Part shown: positions 11,284 to 22,370 of the stretch, in pieces
Layout: each line of letters starts with the position of its first letter
How positions within the stretch are numbered: the first letter of the stretch is position 1
Assembly: GCA_963662155.1 (NCBI GenBank)
Contig: OY759267.1
Span: forward strand, 226,501 to 290,500
Source: Lamellibrachia columna
Lineage: Eukaryota > Annelida > Polychaeta > Sabellida > Siboglinidae
DNA: 64,000 bases
Direction of reading: 5' to 3'
Translations under genes and position numbers: made by a program
The notes under the pieces: model-generated
What the model saw: the letters and a program-made list of their open reading frames with translations, nothing else
What the model was told of the DNA's origin: nothing
Database searches by the model: none

Positions 11284-11755
11284 GTGCTTTGAAACAATAG
11301 GAATTGACCAATTAGAAGCGCCCGCGTTGGTAGCCAAAGACCACGTGCAACAACTGGGCGTGGGATTCCTCGTTCTGAACGGAAACTTTCACAGTGAGAA
11401 CAATTGCATCCGAAAAAAAACATAAGATTTTTGCGTAAGTACGTTGGATTGTTGTGTATTTATATCATGTTCTTAATTATGTTAATGTATTGCATCGTCA
11501 CGTTATTCTCATTTTAAAATATTCCCTCACTCACTCAATATAAGAAGTTTATGCTTGCTGTATTCCCGTTGTCATTGTTGTCCCCATTTTATCGCCCGTC
11601 TCACCGAAGCGTATTAACATAATTTTGTTTCGCTGGTTCTGACTGTTTACAATGAAATACGCGTACTTAATTAAGTCGTTCGATCTGTCTCATCAATGAG
11701 CAATTCGCTACTTATTAACTTTAGCCTTCCTATATTTCTTACTTTTACAGACGCC

Positions 11756-13336
11756 ATGGCTAGTGATATGCATACATATTTTGGAGAGGAGGAGGGAAAT
11801 GACGTAGATGTCCAGGGCTACGCCAGTTTCCCAAACAAGAGGTCTTTTGTCTCGTCTAGGAGCCTCTGCGACGGGAGAAAAAAGAAGATGGACAGGAACC
11901 GCTGAACAGGAGCCGGAGCCGGAGCGCGAGCGCGACACCAGATTTGATGGTGGTGAAGAAGCAGAAGAGGTAACCGGGCCAGCCATAGACGTCGGCACTA
12001 CATGTCTATGGTGGACATTCAGAAGGCCCGTTGAGGCGGACCCTCTCGATGGTGTTTCCACGTGTTTCCAGATCAATAATCAGACAGTGTTTTTTCTATA
12101 TTAAACGTATTTATTATCATCAGCGAATGAGGTAGCAGATATTCACAAATATTAAAATTTTTGTATTTCAGATAGATATGTCAACGAAGAATAGTTTTTC
12201 ACCTGGTGCAATGTTTTCTTGCAAATTCAGACGACGCGTACAAGCCGTCGGAAGACGAAGACGAAACAGAAACCCGGAAGAGGAGACCGCCTGTGGACAA
12301 AAGGCAAAGGAAGAACGAGACGGTAAGTACTAATGCATTACGTGTATGCCATACCTATTTGCGGTCGATTAGATTTAACAAGATTCAACAAGATTGCCAT
12401 CCCAAACAACAAGTTCCAGATGGTAAGTGGACAAGGAAGCCATTGGCTTATCGATAGAAAGAGTACTTTCTCGCGTCCAACCTGGTTCTATTGCCTTCTT
12501 TAAGTTTAAGAAGCACATATTCATGTCAACATACTCATAACCGTTCACTATTTTAAACACTTCTATTTGGTCTCCTCTTAGTCTCCTGGTCTCTGGTGTT
12601 GTCAAACCACATTGTAATAAGCGATTTTCGTAACTAAGGTCTCTCAATTCGATGCAGGGTGCTAGTAAATACATGCCATGATAACTGTCGTATTGTATGT
12701 GGTTGTTGTAGAAAAGACCGCGCAAGAAATGCGAGACGTGTGAAGCAGAAGTGGTCAATTTGCCTAGGCACATGCTCCTAGTTCACGGTGTGGAAGACTT
12801 CAAATGTCCAACCAAAAGGATCAGGCACCTCGTCAAGAAAAAGTGCACATTGTGCGATTCTGCCACCGTCCGAATCGACCAGCACATGACGAGGATGCAT
12901 GTTTTGACGAGAGCGTCCACATCTTTCAAGGAGGCCATTGACGCGTGCGTGGTCGTCGTCGGCGCTGACGACAGCGGCAGTGACGAACTCCTGTGACAAG
13001 CCGTGGAGTTGTATGGAGGATTCCAACGAGACAACAGCTGCAAAGATAAAGTCCATAGCGAAATGCCTACTGAAAGAGGTCACGCAGGATGCGGTCAAGA
13101 AGCAGGCGGAAGGAGGAGATGTACTGGTCATCGAGTCGAAGGACATCGGAAAGTACCTGACTTCTGACCGCGTGAAAAGGCTACGCAACATCCTGCAACG
13201 ACGATCGCAAGCCACCCTGTTCACGCGACAAGAAAAACTGGACGTCAGAGGAAGTTTGATCCTCCAACTGCTTTTCACCAATGCGAAAAGGGCTGGAGAC
13301 GTAGCCAACTTGACGGTCGCGGAGGTGAAAAGCGCC
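11756..13336 (+). pseudogene. Zinc-finger tyrosine recombinase pseudogene, U1 copy
   Basis: Remains of a spliced gene. The first exon starts at ATG 11756 after a good acceptor (polypyrimidine plus TTTTACAG); in U1 a one-base deletion near 11832 shifts its frame. A small exon at about 12175-12208 and an acidic/basic exon (DSDDAYKP onward, to about 12321 with donor GTAAGT) follow; the acceptor of the latter is AA instead of AG in U1. The next exon (about 12712-12996) has two C2H2-like fingers, C-x2-C-x8-H-x4-H. A frameshifted junction then leads to the first catalytic exon (from about 13033), which lacks the expected core-binding segment and stops at 13336, just after the RAGDVANLTVAEV box holding the first catalytic Arg. 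All later exons are missing, so it cannot make an active recombinase. Confidence 0.75.
12368..12655 (-). mobile_element. CR1 3' fragment inside a recombinase intron (U1)
   Basis: On the minus strand this reads LRDLSYENRLLQC and ETRRLRGDQIEVFKIVNGYE, then jumps into the CR1 3' UTR with its AAGCCAATGGCTTCC stretch and TTGTTAAATC-type tail. About 180 bases of the coding end are deleted internally. The same fragment with the same deletion occurs in U2 (25444-25732) and U3 (38376-38660), so it inserted and was deleted before the macrosatellite was amplified. Confidence 0.9.
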
Positions 13337-13930
13337 GTTAATATCTAGTACATATATTGCATACCTTTGCCGAATAACCGATATATTTCGGCCAATTGGT
13401 GATTGAGCTGAGTTTATAGCCCACCTAACGAAGTGCCTAACAATGGCGTTGCGGCTATTCAACATTAAATCCACAAACTTGCAAAATCGCTTCACCAATT
13501 GAATGGATATTTGACAGGTGTTATTTAGTTGTCCTAAAAGTGCTGTATATATAGCGTCATATAACTGACGTTTAAGATGCGCCTGACGCCTTTGTTCCAA
13601 GTCACGCAAAAATCGTTGAACCCTTTATCATGTAATGCCCATAGAGTTGAGCCATAATGGGTGCTACAATAAGACTGAAATAGATGAATATAACAATCAA
13701 TAGGCACTTTGCCTCTGAAGTGGCCCACAAACCAGTTAACACTCGCGATAAAATAACCTTTTTTTGCATTTATATCATTCAAGTCTGAAAGCTTGTGATC
13801 GACTACGTTACCAATGTGTTTTGCGTTCGTCGCCCAAGTAACATTGTTCCCGTTTACCTGGATGGCTTTACAATCAACATTGCTTGCGCCGAATACCATT
13901 CCTATAGTTTTGTACACTGACATGTGTACA
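13337..13930 (-). mobile_element. Fragment of a second non-LTR retrotransposon, C-terminal RT region (U1)
   Basis: The minus strand encodes a stretch typical of the region after the catalytic Asp pair in non-LTR reverse transcriptases: KTIGMVFG, HIGNVVDHKLSDL, LFQSYCSTHYGSTLW, WNKGVRRILN and SPIGRN. It is not CR1-like and I cannot name the clade with confidence. The U1 copy is frameshifted near 13550 by a TATA insertion, whereas the U3 copy is open. The fragment abuts the recombinase exon directly at 13336, so its arrival coincides with loss of the rest of that gene. Confidence 0.75.
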
Positions 13931-13933
13931 CTG

Positions 13934-13974
<41 letters not shown>

Positions 13975-13986
13975 CACACACACATA
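13934..13986. repeat. (CA)n/(TA)n microsatellite, short allele (U1)
   Basis: About 13 CA units are followed by TA units and a second short CA run. The orthologous tract is about 180 bp in U2 and about 12 bp in U3. Confidence 0.95.
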
Positions 13987-15540
13987 TATGTATGATGTGT
14001 TAATTCTGTTGTCAATACTCAAAATCTTGGTTCCAATGCATTTATATGCTGGTGAAGTTATTCTTAGGGGTTTTCTCCAAATTAATGGGATTTCTCCAAA
14101 TCCAAAAGATAAATATTTTGTTCTACGATACAAAAAATCATCTACACACCTGTTAGATTGAGAAATATCAGTGTTGCTATTAAAATTGGCAGTTTTCAGG
14201 TAAATTGATGGATCTTACAAATAATTGTAATTTGGAGAATGCCCTTTGAGTGATCAGATTCAAACTATTGGCAGCATCTACAGAAAACCTGTATCTGCAT
14301 CTAATTTTTATGTTATTATCTTAAGATGTTGGTAGATACACCCAGTGTCATAGCTTACAGGTTTGACTTTGCATCAAATGATTTATAATGATTGAAATGA
14401 CGATGTGAAACATGGGATAAATAAGCATCTGTTAATAATTGTTTATAATTATATGGTACAAAATTTATGTTTCACTGTTGTTTTGTTATTTAGTTGGACA
14501 TTCTTGCAGCATTTGTTGTCTATCAACATTTATTGTGGAAGCGATGGGATCTGTCACCACCTCGCTACAAAAATGGCCATGGACCATGAACATGTGACCA
14601 TTGTTTTATTATTATTTCTGTTGTATTTTACCAGATATATCCAGAGATATTAAGTTACTTTCGTGCTGTGAATTACTGTATAATGGCTAATAATTGTGTT
14701 GAGTGACATGTACCATGACATGATATCTGTGTCCTCACATGTTACCTGGTCATGTGGACATGTTCCTGAAAGTCTGAATGTCACGACCCATCTGCATCCT
14801 CTTTGATTGTAGTCCACTCTAGTTGTGTACAACAGAACTTGGCAACTAGAATTGACGAGCACCTTAGCCATGTCTGTGTTTTGTTGGATCATTTATTAGT
14901 TAAGGAAAGTAAAATTAATAAATTGTGGCTCTAGATTATGACCAATTCCTGTTTGAACTAGATTACAAATTATAAGCCATCTATTATTTTTTAAATATCT
15001 CAATGTAACCTAACTTTGAAACCAGCGATTTAAATTTATTTCTGTGGAGTTATTGTTGACATTATTGTTGATTTAATAAGCATTTGTGTAGCTGAATATA
15101 TACCGTAAATGTGTTAAGTGAGAAAAACTTGCCAGTAATTGGTATGTTTTTTAATCTTGATGTTCTGAGTTGCAACATAACCTGGTGTGTTTCACCAAAC
15201 TTGTGTTCAATCTTGTTACATTGGTAACAGAAAGTGGAATGGTCTCCCATTAATGTGTTCATGATAAGTTTATTTTTGTAATGCCTGGTATGTATACCAC
15301 TGAGCATATCCACTGTTGGTGAGACAGGCAGCGATGTATTCTTATGTTGTACACATCGTAAGTAATAATATTTTAATGTGAGATTTCCAGAAATAGAATC
15401 TCCAAGTGTATATTGCCTGTCAGAACGGTTGTTCTCAGTATATGTTCCTGTGATCACGGGAGCAGCAGTCATTATTCAAATAAAGTTTATGTATTTGCAA
15501 TAATAATGTGTTGTTGTTTAATAATTGTAAAACTGTCCAT
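13987..15540. other. AT-rich region without recognised gene (U1)
   Basis: About 1.5 kb of AT-rich, single-copy-looking sequence that is nearly identical in U1, U2 and U3. Open frames of about 80 codons occur on both strands (14405-14653 plus, 14650-14892 minus) but have no recognised domain. The one ORF I list separately is 15062-15472 on the minus strand. Two TAGTTCCACCCCTC direct repeats lie just beyond, near 15541 and 15570. Confidence 0.6.
15062..15472 (-). CDS. Unrecognised 136-aa ORF, possible first exon
   Basis: The minus-strand frame starts at ATG 15472 with residues MTAAPVITGTYTENN and contains a Cys/His cluster, FCYQCNKIEHKFGETH, that could bind a metal. A possible splice donor (CAG followed by GTTATG) lies right after that cluster near 15180. 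I do not recognise the family. The frame is intact in U1 and U3 (41043-41453) and truncated in U2 by an 11-bp deletion, which fits recent duplication as well as it fits selection. It may be an exon of a captured host gene or may be chance. Confidence 0.25.
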   Translation of the reverse strand: MTAAPVITGTYTENNRSDRQYTLGDSISGNLTLKYYYLRCVQHKNTSLPVSPTVDMLSGIHTRHYKNKLIMNTLMGDHSTFCYQCNKIEHKFGETHQVMLQLRTSRLKNIPITGKFFSLNTFTVYIQLHKCLLNQQ

Positions 15541-15689
15541 GTAGTTCCACCCCTCGCTCTCCATCGGGTAGTTCCACCCCTCCACCCTGTTCTGTCCACT
15601 GCTTGCTAATTTCTTTTCAACAGCGGGAGCTCAGTATCACTTCTAAAGTTCTGATCTGGTCACTCCACTCCACCTCTCCACTCAGGTCA

Positions 15690-16045
15690 CTGGTAATTAT
15701 GCCTCTTCCTGCTGGGCATGGCTACCACTGTTTACATTTTACATCAATCAGTCACCCTTGTCTCTTTATCACTATCTGCCTTTTCATGCTGGGCATGGCT
15801 ACCACTGTTTACACAAATCAGTCACCCTTGTCTCTTTATCACTATCTGACTCTTCCTGCTGGGCATGGCTACCACTGTTTACACCAATCAGTCACCCTTG
15901 TCTCTTTATCACTGTCTGCCTCTTCCTGCTGGGCATGGCTACCACTGTTTACACCAATCAGTCACCCTTGACTCTTTATCACTATCTGACTCTTCCTGCT
16001 GGGCATGGCTACCACTGTTTACACCAATCAGTCACCAGTATGTTG
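15690..16045. repeat. 70-bp VNTR, about 5 copies (U1)
   Basis: The 70-bp unit contains TGCTGGGCATGGCTACCACT, GTTTACACCAATCAGTCACC and CTTGTCTCTTTATCACT. About five copies lie here, about four in U2 and about twelve to thirteen in U3; U4 lacks this part of the unit. All three plus-strand frames are open, but the period is not a multiple of three. Confidence 0.95.
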
Positions 16046-16345
16046 ACTAGCCACATGACTAATTTTCCCACACCAAAATATGTTTTTTCTGATTAGCCGG
16101 TATACATCATGTTACTTCGAAACAGTTAACATTGTTGGATGTTCATACTCCCAATGACTGATATATCAAACAGATCACGTCTCTAAAATGACACACTGAT
16201 TCCGATAAATTATTGTTATTCCTCACTCCATGACGGATCCATCTACAGTTTAGGTTATCCCGTTTTGCTGTTGTCAGTTGAACTCTTTGTGACTTGCCAG
16301 ATGGCAGTAACTGATATAATATAAATGCCATAGTTGGCAGTGCAG
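16046..16345. other. Short spacer without recognised feature (U1)
   Basis: No gene, RNA or repeat is recognised in this 300-bp spacer; it is conserved in U2 and U3. Confidence 0.5.
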
Positions 16346-16495
16346 ATTGGACAAACACTTCGCTAACTTGGCCATCAACAGATTGGACGAACACATCGCT
16401 AACTTGGCCATCAACAGATTGGACAAACACATCGCCAACGCAGCCATCAACAGATTAGACATACACATCACCAATGCAGCCATCAACAGCCAAGG
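16346..16495. repeat. 36-bp repeat, four copies (U1)
   Basis: Four copies of a 36-bp unit contain CGCTAACTTGGCCATCAACA. The plus strand reads as a 12-residue repeat, LDKHIANLAINR, and the frame continues to about 16592, but there is no ATG, so coding is unproven. The same four copies and frame occur in U2 and U3. Confidence 0.85.
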
Positions 16496-16503
16496 CGACG
16501 GCA

Positions 16504-16548
16504 GTGGCGGCGCCGCCACGGAGCAGGCGCGATTGCTCCGTGGCGGCG
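16504..16548. repeat. GC-rich overlapping palindromes (U1)
   Basis: GTGGCGGCGCCGCCAC at 16504-16519 is a perfect 16-bp palindrome. Overlapping it, CGCCGCCACGGAGCA (16511-16525) pairs perfectly with 16534-16548 around the 8-nt loop GGCGCGAT. The same arm therefore occurs in the order S, S', S and can fold two ways. It is identical in U2 (29141-29185) and U3 (43040-43084). Confidence 0.9.
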
Positions 16549-16785
16549 GCGTACGGAAAAAGCCTAACCCCAATCTGTTGTCGGTTGTATAACCCTAGAT
16601 TGCCTGTAAAAAGGTGTAACCCCAACCTGGTGTCGGTTGTATAACCCTAGATAGACTGCATCGAGACAGTGCTGTTTGCACAATCCTACCAGCTTTTTAG
16701 CGGCGACGGTACGGAAAAAGGTGTAACCCCAACCTGTTGTCGGTTGAATAACCCTAGACAGCCTGCAAAAAGTTGTAACCAATAT
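16549..16785. repeat. ~51-53-bp repeat with TAACCCCAACCTG motif (U1)
   Basis: Three copies of a unit with GTGTAACCCCAACCTG, TGTCGGTTG and ATAACCCTAGA begin near 16557, 16608 and 16714. A spacer with GCGGCGACGGTACGG separates the last two. The block leads directly into minisatellite A of the next unit. Confidence 0.8.
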
Positions 16786-19700
16786 CAAAAAAGACAAGAC
16801 GAATGGAAGCGCACAAGTCAAAGTCCACCAACAGCACCTGACGATCGTATCATCACAAAGCACAAGTCAAAGTTCACCAATAGAGGCTGACCAGTGTCAA
16901 AAAGACCAGACGAGTGGGAGCGCACAAGCCAAAATTCACCAACAGTGACTGACCAATGTCAAAAAAGACAAGACGAGTGGAAGCGCACAAGCCAAAGTCC
17001 ACCAACAGTAACTGACCAGTGTCAAAAAGAAAAGACGAGTGGGAGCGCATAAGCCAAAGTCCACCAACAGCGACTGACCAATGTCAAATAAAGACAAGAC
17101 GAGTGGAAGCGCACAAGCCAAAGTCCACCAACAGCGACTGACCAATGTCAAATAAAGACAAGACGAGTGGAAGCGCACAAGCCAAAGTCCACCAACAGTA
17201 ACTGACCAGTGTCAAAAAGAAAAGACGAGTGGGAGCGCATAAGCCAAAGTCCACCAACAGCGACTGACCAATGTCAAAAAAGACAAGACGAGTGGGAGCG
17301 CATAAGCCAAAGTCCGCCAATAGCGACTGACAAGTGTCAAAAAAGACAAGACGAGTAGGAGCGCGCAAGTCAAAGTCCGCCAACAGCGACTGACGAATGT
17401 CAAAAAAGACAAGACATGACAATGTTTTCTTCAGGTTGTGTAAGACAATGTCTTGTTTTCTTCAAGTTGTTTCCAACAGTATCTTGTTTTCTTCAAGATG
17501 TCACCAACAGTGTCTAGTTTTCTTCAAGTTGTCACCAACAGTGTCTTGTTTTCTTCAAGTTGTCACCAACAGTGCCTTGTTTTCTTCAAGTTGTGTATGA
17601 CAATGTCTTGTTTTCTTCAAATTTTGTGTGACAGTCTCTTGTTTTCTTCAAGTTGTCACCAACAGCATCTTGTTTCCTTCAAGTTGTCATTAACAGTGTC
17701 TTGTTTTCATCAAGTTGTCACCAACAGTGTCTTGTTTTCTTCAAGTTGTCACCAACAGTGTCTTGTTTTCTTCAAGATGTCACCAACAATGTTTTGTTTT
17801 CTTCAAGATGTCACCAACAATGTCTTGTTTTCTTCAAGTTGTTTATGACAATGTCTTATTTTCTTAAAATTTTGTGTTACAGTGTCTTGTTTTCTTCAAA
17901 TTGTCACTAACAGTGTCTTGTTTTCTTCAAGTTGCCACCAACATAGTCTTGTTTTCTTCAAGTTTTGTATGACAACGTCTTGTTTTCTTCAAGTTGTCAC
18001 CAACAGTGTCTTGTTTTCTTTCAAGTTGTCACCAACATTGTCTTGTTTTCTTCAAGTTGTCACCAACATGAGCGCACAAGCTAAAGTCCACCAACAGCGG
18101 CTGATCAGTGTGAAAAAAGAAGACAAGACGAGTGGGAGCGCACAAGTCAAAGTCCACCAACAGCGTCTGGCGATCGAATCATCGCAAAGCACAAGTCAAA
18201 GTCCACCAACACCGGTTGACTAGTGTCAAAGAGACAAGACGAGTGGAAGAGCACAAGTCAAAGTCCACCAACAGTAACTGACCACTATCAAAAAGACAAG
18301 ACTAGTGGGAGCGCATAAGCCAAATTCCACCAACAGCGACTGACCAATGTCAAAAAAGTCCACCAACAGTGACTGACCAATGTCAAAAAGACAAGACGAG
18401 TGGGAACGCACAAGTCAAAGTCCACCAACAGCGCCTGACCAATGTCAAAAAAGACAAGACGGGTGGGAGAACAAAAGCCAAAGTCCACCAACAGCGACTG
18501 ACCACTGTTAAAAAGACAAGACGAGTGGAAGTGCACAAGCCAAAGTCCACCAACAGTGACTGCCCAGTGCGCAAAAGACAAGACGAGTGGGAGCGCACAA
18601 GCCAAAGTCCGCCAACAGCGACGGACCAATGTCGAAAAAGACAAGACGAGTGGAAACGCACAAGCCAATGTCCACCAACAGCGACTGACCAGTGTCAAAA
18701 AGTCAAAACGAGTGGAAGCGCACCAGCCAAAGTCCACCAACAGTGACTGACCAGTGTGAAAAAAGCAAGACGAGTGGGAGCGCACAAGTCTAAGTTCACC
18801 AACAGCAGCTGATCAGTGTCAAAAAGACAAGACGAGTGGGAGCACACAAGTCAAAGTACGCCAACAACGCCTGACCAATGTCAAAAAAAGACAAGACGGG
18901 TGGAAGTGCACAAGCCAATGTCCACTAACAGCGACTGACCAGTGTCAAAAAAGACAAGACGAGTGGAAGTACACAAGACAAAGTCCGCCAACAGCGACTG
19001 ACCAATGTCAAAAAAAAAGACAAGACGAGTGGGAGCGCACACGCCAAAGTCCACCAACAGCGACTGACCAGTGTAAAAACAGACAAGCCGGGTGGAAGTA
19101 CACAAGCCAAAGTCCACCAACAGCGATTGACCAGTGTGAAAAAGACAAGACGAGTGGAAGCGTACAAGGCAAAGTCCGCCAACAGCGACTGACCAATGTC
19201 AAAAAAAAGACAAGACGAGTGGGAGCGCACACGCCAAAGTGCACCAACAGCGACTGACCAGTGTCAAAAAAGACAAGACGAGTGGGAGAGCACATGCCAA
19301 AATTCACCAACAGTGACTGACCAATGTGAAAAAAAGACAAGACGAGTGGGAGCACACAAGTCAAAGTCCACCAACAGCGACTGACCAGTGTAGAAACAGA
19401 CAAGGCGGGTGGAAGTACACAAGCCAAAGTCCACCAACAGCGACTGACCAGTGTGAAAAAGACAAGACGAGTGGAAGCGTACAAGCCAAATTCCACCAAC
19501 AGCGACTGACCAGTGTGAAAAAAGACAAGACGAGTGGGAGCACACAAGTCAAAGTCCGCCAATAGCGACTGACCAATGTAAAAAAACAAAACAAGACGAG
19601 TGGGAGCGCACACGCCAAAGTCCACCAACAGCGACTGACCAGTGTCAAAAAAGACAAGACGGGTGGAAGTACACAAGACAAAGTCCGCCAACAGCGACTG

Positions 19701-20576
19701 ACCAATGTCAAAAAAAAAGACAAGACGAGTGGGAGCGCACACGCCAAAGTCCACCAACAGCGACTGACCAGTGTAAAAACAGACAAGCCGGGTGGAAGTA
19801 CACAAGCCAAAGTCCACCAACAGCGATTGACCAGTGTGAAAAAGACAAGACGAGTGGAAGCGTACAAGTCAAAGTCCGCCAACAGCGACTGACCAATGTC
19901 AAAAAAAAGACAAGACGAGTGGGAGCGCACACGCCAAAGTGCACCAACAGCGACTGACCAGTGTCAAAAAAGACAAGACGAGTGGGAGAGCATATGCCAA
20001 AATTCACCAACAGTGACTGACCAATGTGAAAAAAAGACAAGACGAGTGGGAGCACACAAGTCAAAGTCCACCAACAGCGACTGACCAGTGTAGAAACAGA
20101 CAAGGCGGGTGGAAGTACACAAGCCAAAGTCCACCAACAGCGACTGACCAGTGTGAAAAAGACAAGACGAGTGGAAGCGTACAAGCCAAATTCCACCAAC
20201 AGCGACTGACCAGTGTGAAAAAAGACAAGACGAGTGGGAGCACACAAGTCAAAGTCCGCCAATAGCGACTGACCAATGTAAAAAAACAAAACAAGACGAG
20301 TGGGAGCGCACACGCCAAAGTCCACCAACAGCGACTGACCAGTGTCAAAAAAGACAAGACGGGTGGAAGTACACAAGCCAAAGTCCACCAAAAGCGACTG
20401 ACCAGTGTGAAAAAGACAAGACGAGTGGAAGCGTACAAGCCAAAGTCCGCCAACAGCGACTGACCAATGTCAAAAAAGACAAGACGAGTGGGAGCGCACA
20501 AGTCAAAGTCCACCAACAGCGACTGACCAGTGTGAAAAAAGACAAGACGGGTGGAAGTACACAAGCCAAAGTCCAC
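16786..20576. repeat. Minisatellites A and B, U2
   Basis: A runs 16786-17413, B (31-bp unit) 17414-18068 and A again 18069-20576. In the last block a higher-order repeat of about 700 bp is present twice in tandem with almost no divergence, which indicates very recent local duplication. Confidence 0.93.
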
Positions 20577-20763
20577 CATTTACCCATAACTCCTACAGTT
20601 TACCCATAATTCCTACAGGTTACCCATAACTCCTACAGTTTACCCATAATTCCTACAGGTTACCCATAACTCCTACAGTTTACCCATAATTCCTACAGGT
20701 TACCCATAACTCCTACAGTTTACCCATAATTCCTACAATTTACCCTTACCTCCTACAGTTTAC
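20577..20763. repeat. 20-bp minisatellite, uninterrupted (U2)
   Basis: About nine copies of the alternating 20-bp unit. This is an empty site relative to the CR1 insertion of U1. Confidence 0.93.
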
Positions 20764-21460
20764 CCTGAAAGTTTGCTGACGATGTACTTTTTCTGGGTTT
20801 TTCACGTGTTTTCTCCGTTGCATGCACGAACTTTCGTCTGCTAGATTTCAGTCTGCTAGCTGGGTGAAAAGGCGTGACTTCGTTCGAACGTTCCAGAAAG
20901 CGGCGGTGTTTGTTTTGTTGACCTTGACCTTTTGACCTCGCGGTGTTTTTTGCAGACTCGTTGTGAAATAGGCGGTACGTAGATGTCGACCCGAAACGAA
21001 ATACGTCGAAAGGTTCTCGATATAATGCAACGAGGCAATATGCGTCGCATAGCTTACATGTACGGTTACGTTTTTCCCGCTGCATGCACGAACTTTCGTC
21101 CGCTAGGTTGCAGTCTGCTAGCAGGATGAAAATGCGGGATGGTGTTTCTTTTCGTGAGCGTGGAAAATTCCATGACGTCGTTCGAACGTTCCAGAAAAGA
21201 AGAACAAAAATTACATGAAACCGATTCAAACCGGTTTGAACCGGTTCTGTACCCAGACACGTCTCGGGAAGCTCGTCATAATCGTCAGTATTAAACCGAA
21301 GACGACAGAATATGGTTACTAACCCTAACCCTAACTGGCAATTGCATAAGTACAACAGATCGGCGATGTTTGATCTTTCATTAGGGTTAATAACCCTAAA
21401 GGGTCTGTATTAGGGTTCACTACAGACGTCAGAATACTAACACTAACCCTAACTTGCAAT
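20764..21460. other. Duplicated segment plus interstitial telomere repeats (U2)
   Basis: The two ~110-bp copies with GCATGCACGAACTTTCGTC and TTCGTTCGAACGTTCCAGAAA are both complete here. Telomere-type CTAACCCTAACCCTAAC and TTAGGGTTAATAACCCTAA lie at about 21317-21455. No gene is recognised. Confidence 0.65.
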
Positions 21461-21479
21461 CGTATCAGCTCAAAAATCG

Positions 21480-22370
21480 GTGACCTTTGACCTTCGACCT
21501 TGCCCCGCAGCGCCGTCTGGTAATCGTAACAGCGCAAAACAATGCCCCAAAACAAGATAGAGAGGTCACGTGATATGCAAACGACGAACTGTGACGTTGT
21601 AGCAGCGCCTCCTGGTGACCGTATCATCGCAAAACAAGATGGCAGTAAAACAAGATGGCGGCATGTATAGAGAAGTCACGTGTTATACAAATGAGGAACT
21701 GTGACGTCATAAGTCACGTGACGGCTGTCGACCAATCAGAACAGCCGAAACTAGGTTATAAACCGTCGACACAATTGACAGGTAGCGCCCCCTGCCGACG
21801 GTTTCACTACAAAACGGTGTACTTTATGCAAATTTATACAAATGAGCTGTGACGTCATAGGTCACGTGACGGCTCTCGACCAATCAGAACAGTCGAAACT
21901 ACGTCACAAACCGTCGACACAATTGACCCGTAGCGCCCCCTGGTGACGGTTTCACCACAAAAGGGTGCAATATATGCTAATTTATGCAAATATAGACGTC
22001 ATAGGTCACGTGACGGCTCTCGACCAATCAGAATGAGACCCTGTGGCGCCCCTGGTGACAGTATGACCGCAAAGGAGTGCGATTTTTGGTAATTTATGCT
22101 AATTTATGAATGTGAGCTGTGACGTCATAGGTCACGTGATGACTCTCGACCAATCAGATGCATCGATACAATTACCCCCGTGGCGCCCCGGTGGTGAAAC
22201 TGCTCTCGACCAATTAGAAGCTTACCCAAAATATCCTCATTTGAGCGATAATAGGGTTTATACAGTGGCGCCCCTGGCGGCAATAAACGCACGACCAATC
22301 AGAACGCTCCATTTCAAATTTCAACCAATGAGAAGCTTACCCAAATCTCCTCATTTTTGGGGGTGTCAGA
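21480..22370. promoter_or_regulatory. Repeated promoter/insulator-like cassette (U2)
   Basis: The same octamer, CRE, E-box, CCAAT and CTCF-like series as in U1 is present, with one additional degenerate repeat at about 22240-22330. CAAGATGGCGGC at about 21650 is a perfect match to the YY1 consensus core. Confidence 0.6.

Larger units (their letters stand above)
9926..11755. other. Leader region upstream of the recombinase gene (U1)
   Basis: This 1.8-kb stretch precedes the recombinase exons in all units. It carries the composite motif ATCAGTCG-N7-TGGCGA-N2-TGCTAC at 9940, a second form at 10131 and a pair at 11045 and 11085. Weaker copies lacking the first block lie near 10506 and 10698. Most copies are followed by TTACTAAC, which looks like an intron branch point, and by pyrimidine-rich DNA, so part of this region may be intron sequence of the gene's 5' end. 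In U1 the pair at 9940 is damaged by a deletion that fuses its two members. I see no convincing exon before 11756. Confidence 0.55.
1..16785. repeat. Macrosatellite unit U1 (left end cut by window)
   Basis: This is the first of four head-to-tail units. Landmarks recur at matching order in the other units: the segment starting with the GCTGACGATGTAC motif lies near 6127, 20777, 33106 and 45747, and the ATG of the first recombinase exon lies at 11756, 24826 and 37763. U1 is longer than the others because it carries a private 2.0-kb CR1 insertion, a ~1.1-kb internal duplication in its minisatellite and the longest 68-bp satellite (about 35 copies). The unit boundary I use, the start of minisatellite A after the palindrome block, is arbitrary, as in any tandem array. 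Confidence 0.9.

Noticed and set aside
12778..13308. Minus-strand open frames of 86-176 codons over the recombinase exons (also 25855-26292, 38783-39313, 50151-50687)
   Set aside because: They are antisense shadows of the conserved zinc-finger and catalytic exons, without recognisable motifs.
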